Positions 59,942 to 64,000 of a stretch of 64,000 nucleotides of DNA are shown here, in pieces (the first letter of the stretch is position 1; each line of letters opens with the position of its first letter). Location of the stretch: assembly GCA_947575235.1 (NCBI GenBank), contig CANPMT010000005.1:1-64000 (forward strand), given 5' to 3'. A program made the translations under genes and the position numbers. The DNA comes from an uncultured Porphyromonadaceae bacterium. GTDB taxonomy: Bacteria > Bacteroidota > Bacteroidia > Bacteroidales > Muribaculaceae. Under the pieces are notes generated by a model that was not told the origin of the DNA, did no database searches, and saw only the letters and a program-made list of their open reading frames with translations.

Positions 59942-61084
59942 ATGAATATTAAGACACCATATTACATTGTCTATGAAGATAAACTCCGCGCCAATCTCTC
60001 GCTTATTAAAAGGGTGAGCGAGGAGGCGGATGTGAAGATAATAATGGCATTCAAGGCAAACGCATTGTGGAAGACCTTCCCGATAATAGCCGAATACGTC
60101 AAGGCCTCGACTGCAAGTTCAATCAATGAGATGCGCCTATCGCTCGATTACTTAGGTAATGAGGTGCACGCCTATTGTCCGGTATATACGGATGAGAGTT
60201 TCGGGGAGTTCCTTAAAGGGAGCACTCATATCACGTTCAATTCGCTCGCGCAGTTTGAGAAATTCTATCCCCGAGTGGCTGAGCATAATTCGCAGCCCGG
60301 TGCCCGGCAGGTGTCATGCGGACTGCGCGTCAATCCGCAGTGCAGCGTCATTGAGACCGATATCTACAATCCCTGCATACCCGGCAGCCGTTTCGGCGTA
60401 AATGCCTCTCAGATGCCCGTAAATCTTCCTGAAGGCCTCGATGGATTCCACTTCCACGCCTTGTGCGAATCTTCGAGCTACGACCTTGAGAAAGTGCTCC
60501 AGGCCCTTGAGGCGCAGTTCGGCCAATGGCTTCCTAAATTGAAATGGCTCAACATGGGTGGTGGCCACCTCATGACGCGTAAGGATTACGACACGGAGCA
60601 TCTCGTGCGCCTTCTCAAGGATTTCCATTCAAGCTATCCTGACCTTCAGCTCATAATGGAGCCCGGAAGAGCCTACACGTGGCAGACCGGAGATCTCGTG
60701 ACAGAGGTTCTCGATGTGGTGGAGGATGCAGGTATCAAGACCGCCATAATCGACGCGTCGTTCGCATGCCATATGCCTGATTGCCTTGAGATGCCCTATA
60801 AACCGGCCATCAAGGAGGCGCTGGAGGATGGCATGGATGGTTATAAATACAGATTAGGGGGCAATTCATGCCTAAGCGGAGATTTCGTCGGTGACTGGAC
60901 TTTCAGTGAACCTCTCACACCCGGCAGACGTCTTACGTTGCTCGACATGAACCACTACACTACCGTCAAGACCAATATGTTTAACGGCATACAGCATCCA
61001 TCCATATGGTTGCAACCCACCTCCGGTGATCCGGTGCTTTTGCGTCAATTTACCTACGAGGATTATAAAGAGAGGATGGACTGA
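59942..61084 (+). CDS. nspC: carboxynorspermidine/carboxyspermidine decarboxylase
   Basis: 380-residue fold-III PLP enzyme. PLP Lys38 in IMAFKANALWKTFP; SASSINEMRLSLDYLG-type strand, SRFGVNASQMP, FHFHALCES, LNMGGGHLMT, IMEPGRAY and GNSCLSGDFVGDW are NspC signatures. It decarboxylates carboxyspermidine to spermidine (or the nor- form), the last step after carboxyspermidine dehydrogenase, starting from putrescine made by AguA/AguB (4876-6808). The dehydrogenase is not in this window. Confidence 0.95.
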   Translation: MNIKTPYYIVYEDKLRANLSLIKRVSEEADVKIIMAFKANALWKTFPIIAEYVKASTASSINEMRLSLDYLGNEVHAYCPVYTDESFGEFLKGSTHITFNSLAQFEKFYPRVAEHNSQPGARQVSCGLRVNPQCSVIETDIYNPCIPGSRFGVNASQMPVNLPEGLDGFHFHALCESSSYDLEKVLQALEAQFGQWLPKLKWLNMGGGHLMTRKDYDTEHLVRLLKDFHSSYPDLQLIMEPGRAYTWQTGDLVTEVLDVVEDAGIKTAIIDASFACHMPDCLEMPYKPAIKEALEDGMDGYKYRLGGNSCLSGDFVGDWTFSEPLTPGRRLTLLDMNHYTTVKTNMFNGIQHPSIWLQPTSGDPVLLRQFTYEDYKERMD

Positions 61085-61122
61085 CAGAAGTCAATCCATC
61101 CTCGGTAAGGTATATATGTTGA

Positions 61123-61164
61123 GGGAGGGGTATCCGGTGTCAGAAGGATATCCTTCCCTTTTTT
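61123..61164 (+). terminator. terminator after nspC
   Basis: Stem 61123-61135 with 61146-61158 (GGGAGGGGTATCC / GGATATCCTTCCC, allowing G-U) followed by six T. It overlaps the last codons of the convergent OmpA gene. Confidence 0.75.
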
Positions 61165-61814
61165 GCCTGTTCCACCATCTTCTCGCCCGGCACAAGGTAT
61201 ATCTCCAACCTGCGGTTGCGGTCGCGGTTGTCCATTGTGTCGTTGGGACGCAAGGGCATATCGTCGCCCAATGCGTAAGAGAAGAGATAACGTGTGTCAG
61301 ACCCCGATTTCTCAAACCATTCGAAGACAGAATCCACCCGGTCGGCGGTAAGCTGTTCGCGATAGGCTTCGGAGCCGGTGTTGTCGGTGTGCATTACAAG
61401 CACCACACGATACATGTCAGGCTCTTTCAGATAACGCCTCACAGGCGCGAGATAATCGGCTGCCCCCTGCTTCAGTTCGGTCATATTCGGTGCGAAAAGC
61501 AGATGCGCAGGGATGGTGATAAGGAGCACCTCCTTATTCCGGTAGGCCTCGACAGTGCACTCCCCCTTGGGGTTATACTTGCCGTTGAGAAGGCGTGTCT
61601 TACCCTCTTTTGTCTGGAATTTCTGGATCAGCTCAGATGTCTTCCCGACATCCACAGAGTTGATCATCTCAATGAAATCCATCTCATCAAGGGCCTCTAT
61701 ACGTTGCGGGGCAGCCTCTGTCTGGGCCATGCAGAGAGCAGGCATGCCGGCGCCACCTATCAGAAGCCCCAAGGCCATCATCGGGTCACACAAAATCTTC
61801 AAGAGATTCCTCAT
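61140..61814 (-). CDS. OmpA-family protein
   Basis: About 224 residues from ATG 61814 (MRNLLKILCDP). Signal peptide ending near ALCMAQ. Residues about 95-224 are an OmpA_C peptidoglycan-binding domain: LLITIPAHLLFAPNMTELKQGA, VVLVMHTDNTGSEAYREQLTADRVDSVFEWF, and DNRDRNRRLEIYLVPG with the conserved NRR. No beta-barrel precedes it, so it is a soluble periplasmic wall-binding protein. Its start overlaps the small acidic gene by 29 bases. Confidence 0.85.
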   Translation of the reverse strand: MRNLLKILCDPMMALGLLIGGAGMPALCMAQTEAAPQRIEALDEMDFIEMINSVDVGKTSELIQKFQTKEGKTRLLNGKYNPKGECTVEAYRNKEVLLITIPAHLLFAPNMTELKQGAADYLAPVRRYLKEPDMYRVVLVMHTDNTGSEAYREQLTADRVDSVFEWFEKSGSDTRYLFSYALGDDMPLRPNDTMDNRDRNRRLEIYLVPGEKMVEQAKKGRISF

Positions 61815-62106
61815 AATCAAGTTCTGCCTTTACAATCTGTTCAACATCCTTGGGATCCATCAGGAGCTCATCGTCATTCTTGACCTCCTTCTTTACATAT
61901 TTCACAAGGTCGTCAATATCAAGCACCTCATCCTCCGTCTCATCTATATTCAACGAGAGGAAACCTTTGCGCTCATAGTAATCCCATATGATGTCGACGA
62001 TACAGAGAATATCATCATCGTCATACTTCTCGCTCACTTCCTGAGGGATAGCCGCCCTGATGAATTTGATGGCGTCATCCTCATCGAATTTATATTGGTT
62101 ATCCAT
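61786..62106 (-). CDS. small acidic hypothetical protein
   Basis: 106 residues, very rich in Asp and Glu, predicted helical, no signal or membrane segment: KFDEDDAIKFIRAAIPQEVSEKYDDDDILCIVDIIWDYYERKGFL, then alternating acidic helices. I recognise it only as a conserved-looking Bacteroidales hypothetical. It lies between rimM (45 bases) and the OmpA gene (29-base overlap), all same strand, so it belongs to the murA-rimM transcription unit. Function unknown. Confidence 0.75.
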   Translation of the reverse strand: MDNQYKFDEDDAIKFIRAAIPQEVSEKYDDDDILCIVDIIWDYYERKGFLSLNIDETEDEVLDIDDLVKYVKKEVKNDDELLMDPKDVEQIVKAELDYEESLEDFV

Positions 62107-62151
62107 AGTCTTTCCTTTATTTAAAAGTAATACTCTTGTGATATGCTGTCA

Positions 62152-62703
62152 TCAGCTCTCTTTGCTGTTGAGCGACACGAGTCCCTCGGGAAGAGTGACA
62201 CGCATAATCTTTTCGGCATCGTCCACCTCGTTGATAAATTCATCAACGGCAGGCACGAATATCTCATCGCCGTTGGGGGTCTCCACAATGAAGAGAACAT
62301 TGTCGGTGGCTGTGTCAATATGCACGACGGTGCCTATGGGAATGCCGCTTTCATTGTCGATCAGACGGTAGCCGATCATATCATCGTCGTCAAGAATCTC
62401 GTCAGGTTCCATCTCGAAGAATTCACCCAACTCCTCCTTCTTTGCGAAAAGAGTCTTGTTGACAAATCCGCGCGCCTCCTCTTCCGAATCGATGCCGTCA
62501 AGCTTTATGAGGTAGGATGTGCTCCCCTTAGGGCGTATGCCTGAAGTGAAGAATGGCACGTAAATGCCATCGATATCAACAATCACGGCGTTACCCTCCT
62601 CAAAGAAAACCGGATCAATCTCAAGGATAGCATTAAGCTCTCCTTTCAAAGCATGGGTTTTCTGAAATTTCCCAACAGCTGTTATATCCTTGGATTCTAT
62701 CAT
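62152..62703 (-). CDS. rimM: ribosome maturation factor RimM
   Basis: 183 residues. RimM N-terminal beta-barrel (AVGKFQKTHALKGELNAILEIDP; FFTSGIRPKGSTSYLIKLDGIDS, EEARGFVNKTLF) and PRC-barrel domain (DMIGYRLIDNESGIPIGTVVHID, NGDEIFVPAVDEFINEVD). Assists 30S head assembly and 16S rRNA processing together with ribosomal protein S19. Starts 11 bases after murA. Confidence 0.93.
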   Translation of the reverse strand: MIESKDITAVGKFQKTHALKGELNAILEIDPVFFEEGNAVIVDIDGIYVPFFTSGIRPKGSTSYLIKLDGIDSEEEARGFVNKTLFAKKEELGEFFEMEPDEILDDDDMIGYRLIDNESGIPIGTVVHIDTATDNVLFIVETPNGDEIFVPAVDEFINEVDDAEKIMRVTLPEGLVSLNSKES

Positions 62704-62714
62704 TGCAATAAGGT

Positions 62715-64000
62715 TTATTCCGTTCTAATGATTTTTGCGCCAAGTCTGTTCAGACGTTCGTCAATTTTCTCATAGCCACGGTCAATCTGGTTTATATTCT
62801 GAATCTTGCTCGTGCCCTCGGCTCCAAGTGCTGCGATCAGCATGGCTATGCCTGCGCGTATGTCGGGCGAGACCATGTTGGCAGCATGAAGCGAATGGAA
62901 CTTCCCTGAGCCTATCACCACAGCTCTGTGCGGGTCGCAAAGAATAATGCGCGCGCCCATGTCGATGAGTTTGTCCACAAAGAAGAGGCGGCTCTCAAAC
63001 ATCTTCTGATGTATCAGCACACTACCCTTTGCCTGTGTGGCCACCACAAGGAAGATACTGAGCAGGTCGGGCGACAGACCGGGCCACGGGGCATCGGCGA
63101 AGGTCATGATTGAACCGTCCATAAACTGGTCGATCTCATATATCTCGTCCTGCCTTATCCTGATATCATCCCCCTCGATCTGAAGGTTTATGCCGAGACG
63201 GGCGAATGCGTCGGGCATGATTCCGAGGTCGCGTACACCCACATTTTTCAGAGTGATGTCAGAACCGGTCATGGCTGCCATGCCGATGAAACTCCCCACC
63301 TCAATCATGTCGGGAAGCATTCTGTGGGTTGCGCCCCCTAAACTTTCGACTCCCGTAATGGTGAGCAGATTCGATCCCACACCCTCTATCCTGGCGCCCA
63401 TCTTGCGCAGCATCTTGCAAAGCTGCTGGATATAGGGCTCACATGCCGCGTTATAGATTACGGTCTCACCCTTCGCCAGCACTGCTGCCATGATGACGTT
63501 GGCCGTTCCGGTGACTGATGCCTCGTCAAGAAGCATGTAAGTACCCTTCAGACCATCTTCGGGACGGGTTATATGATAGCATGAGAGCTCGCTGTCATAA
63601 TCGAAGCAGGCGCCCAACCGGCAGAGTCCGATGAAATGGGTGTCGAGACGGCGGCGTCCGATTTTGTCGCCTCCCGGTTTGGGAAGCACCGCTTTGCCGA
63701 AGCGCGACAGCAATGGGCCAAGAATCATTACCGACCCTCTCAGAGACTGGGCTTTCTTTCTGAAACTCTCGGTGTCGAGATAATCGATATTGACATTGTC
63801 GGCCTGGAAAGATACAGTGCCATGACCCTCATTCTCCACCTTCACACCTAATTCCTCAATCAAAGAGATGAGGTTACGGATGTCAGCGATATCAGGTATA
63901 TTGGATATTGTTACCTTCTCAGGGGTGAGCAAAGTAGCGCAGATTACCTGCAAAGCCTCGTTCTTGGCGCCTTGAGGAGAGATTGAACCTGTCAACCGAT
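62715..64000 (-). CDS. murA: UDP-N-acetylglucosamine 1-carboxyvinyltransferase (5' end outside window)
   Basis: At least 428 residues visible; the first dozen or so codons lie beyond position 64000, since the frame reads back through RLTGSISPQGAKNEAL to the edge. First committed step of peptidoglycan synthesis: transfers enolpyruvyl from PEP to UDP-GlcNAc. Motifs: SISPQGAKNEAL (Lys near 22), LGPLLSRFGKAVLPKPGG, RPEDGLKGTYMLLDEASVTGTANVIMAA. The active-site loop reads PGGDKIGRRRLDTH where most enzymes have PGGC; the Asp codon is 63666-63668. This Cys-to-Asp change is known to confer fosfomycin insensitivity in other MurA enzymes. Confidence 0.93.
   Translation of the reverse strand, partial: RLTGSISPQGAKNEALQVICATLLTPEKVTISNIPDIADIRNLISLIEELGVKVENEGHGTVSFQADNVNIDYLDTESFRKKAQSLRGSVMILGPLLSRFGKAVLPKPGGDKIGRRRLDTHFIGLCRLGACFDYDSELSCYHITRPEDGLKGTYMLLDEASVTGTANVIMAAVLAKGETVIYNAACEPYIQQLCKMLRKMGARIEGVGSNLLTITGVESLGGATHRMLPDMIEVGSFIGMAAMTGSDITLKNVGVRDLGIMPDAFARLGINLQIEGDDIRIRQDEIYEIDQFMDGSIMTFADAPWPGLSPDLLSIFLVVATQAKGSVLIHQKMFESRLFFVDKLIDMGARIILCDPHRAVVIGSGKFHSLHAANMVSPDIRAGIAMLIAALGAEGTSKIQNINQIDRGYEKIDERLNRLGAKIIRTE

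Overview
The window looks like a chromosomal segment of a gut Bacteroidales, most likely of the Muribaculaceae type, although that family placement is inference. The signs are Bacteroidetes -7 boxes (TAnnTTTG, often with a TTTG-like -33 box 19-20 bases upstream) before many genes, lipoproteins with short lipoboxes, a type IX secretion C-terminal domain, and families largely confined to this phylum (NVEALA peptides, 6-bladed beta-propeller lipoproteins, DUF4491, DUF1599, DUF3332). No insertion sequence, CRISPR array or rRNA is visible.

Layout. 1-0.9 kb: the 3' part of a tRNA-Gln, then a one-gene cassette between two 22-base direct repeats. 0.9-11.4 kb: a PepSY-like lipoprotein, a Pif1/RecD-like helicase, an SPFH protein, DUF4491, the agmatine-to-putrescine pair aguA-aguB, DUF1599, a DoxX-type membrane protein, rlmH, nadC, yraN and a nitroreductase. 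11.4-14 kb: a 6S-like RNA with its own promoter and terminator, then a small envelope/stress-like cluster (two YtxH proteins, a holin-X-like protein, a DUF3332 lipoprotein). 14-22 kb: an MltF-like transglycosylase, recQ, recJ, an alpha/beta hydrolase and a membrane-linked Mur ligase.

22-39.4 kb is the most unusual part. Five paralogous beta-propeller lipoproteins, a decayed sixth copy, a small NVEALA-type secreted peptide and a divergent membrane-spanning TPR/HTH regulator lead directly into an RND efflux operon with one adaptor, one outer-membrane factor and two different RND pumps. From the NVEALA promoter to the terminator after the second pump there are eight same-strand genes with no convincing terminator between them. 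I infer a peptide export or sensing system, which the sequence alone cannot prove.

39.4-51 kb: a 1358-residue protein with an AlbA_2/Schlafen-type domain and OB-like segments, uvrA, a T9SS-sorted protein, an HTH regulator with an operator-like inverted repeat over its own promoter, a very AT-rich non-coding stretch with a possible small ORF, and a GNAT acetyltransferase. 51-56 kb: an operon for 2-oxoacid oxidation (iorA, iorB, aminotransferase, CoA-transferase), best read as aromatic amino acid fermentation to aryl-acetates with CoA-bond conservation. 56-64 kb: an S1/P1 nuclease, an HsdR_N-type nuclease-fold protein overlapping a UvrD/PcrA helicase, nspC (spermidine synthesis, downstream of the AguA/AguB product putrescine), an OmpA-family protein, a small acidic protein, rimM, and the beginning-truncated murA, whose catalytic Cys position is Asp.
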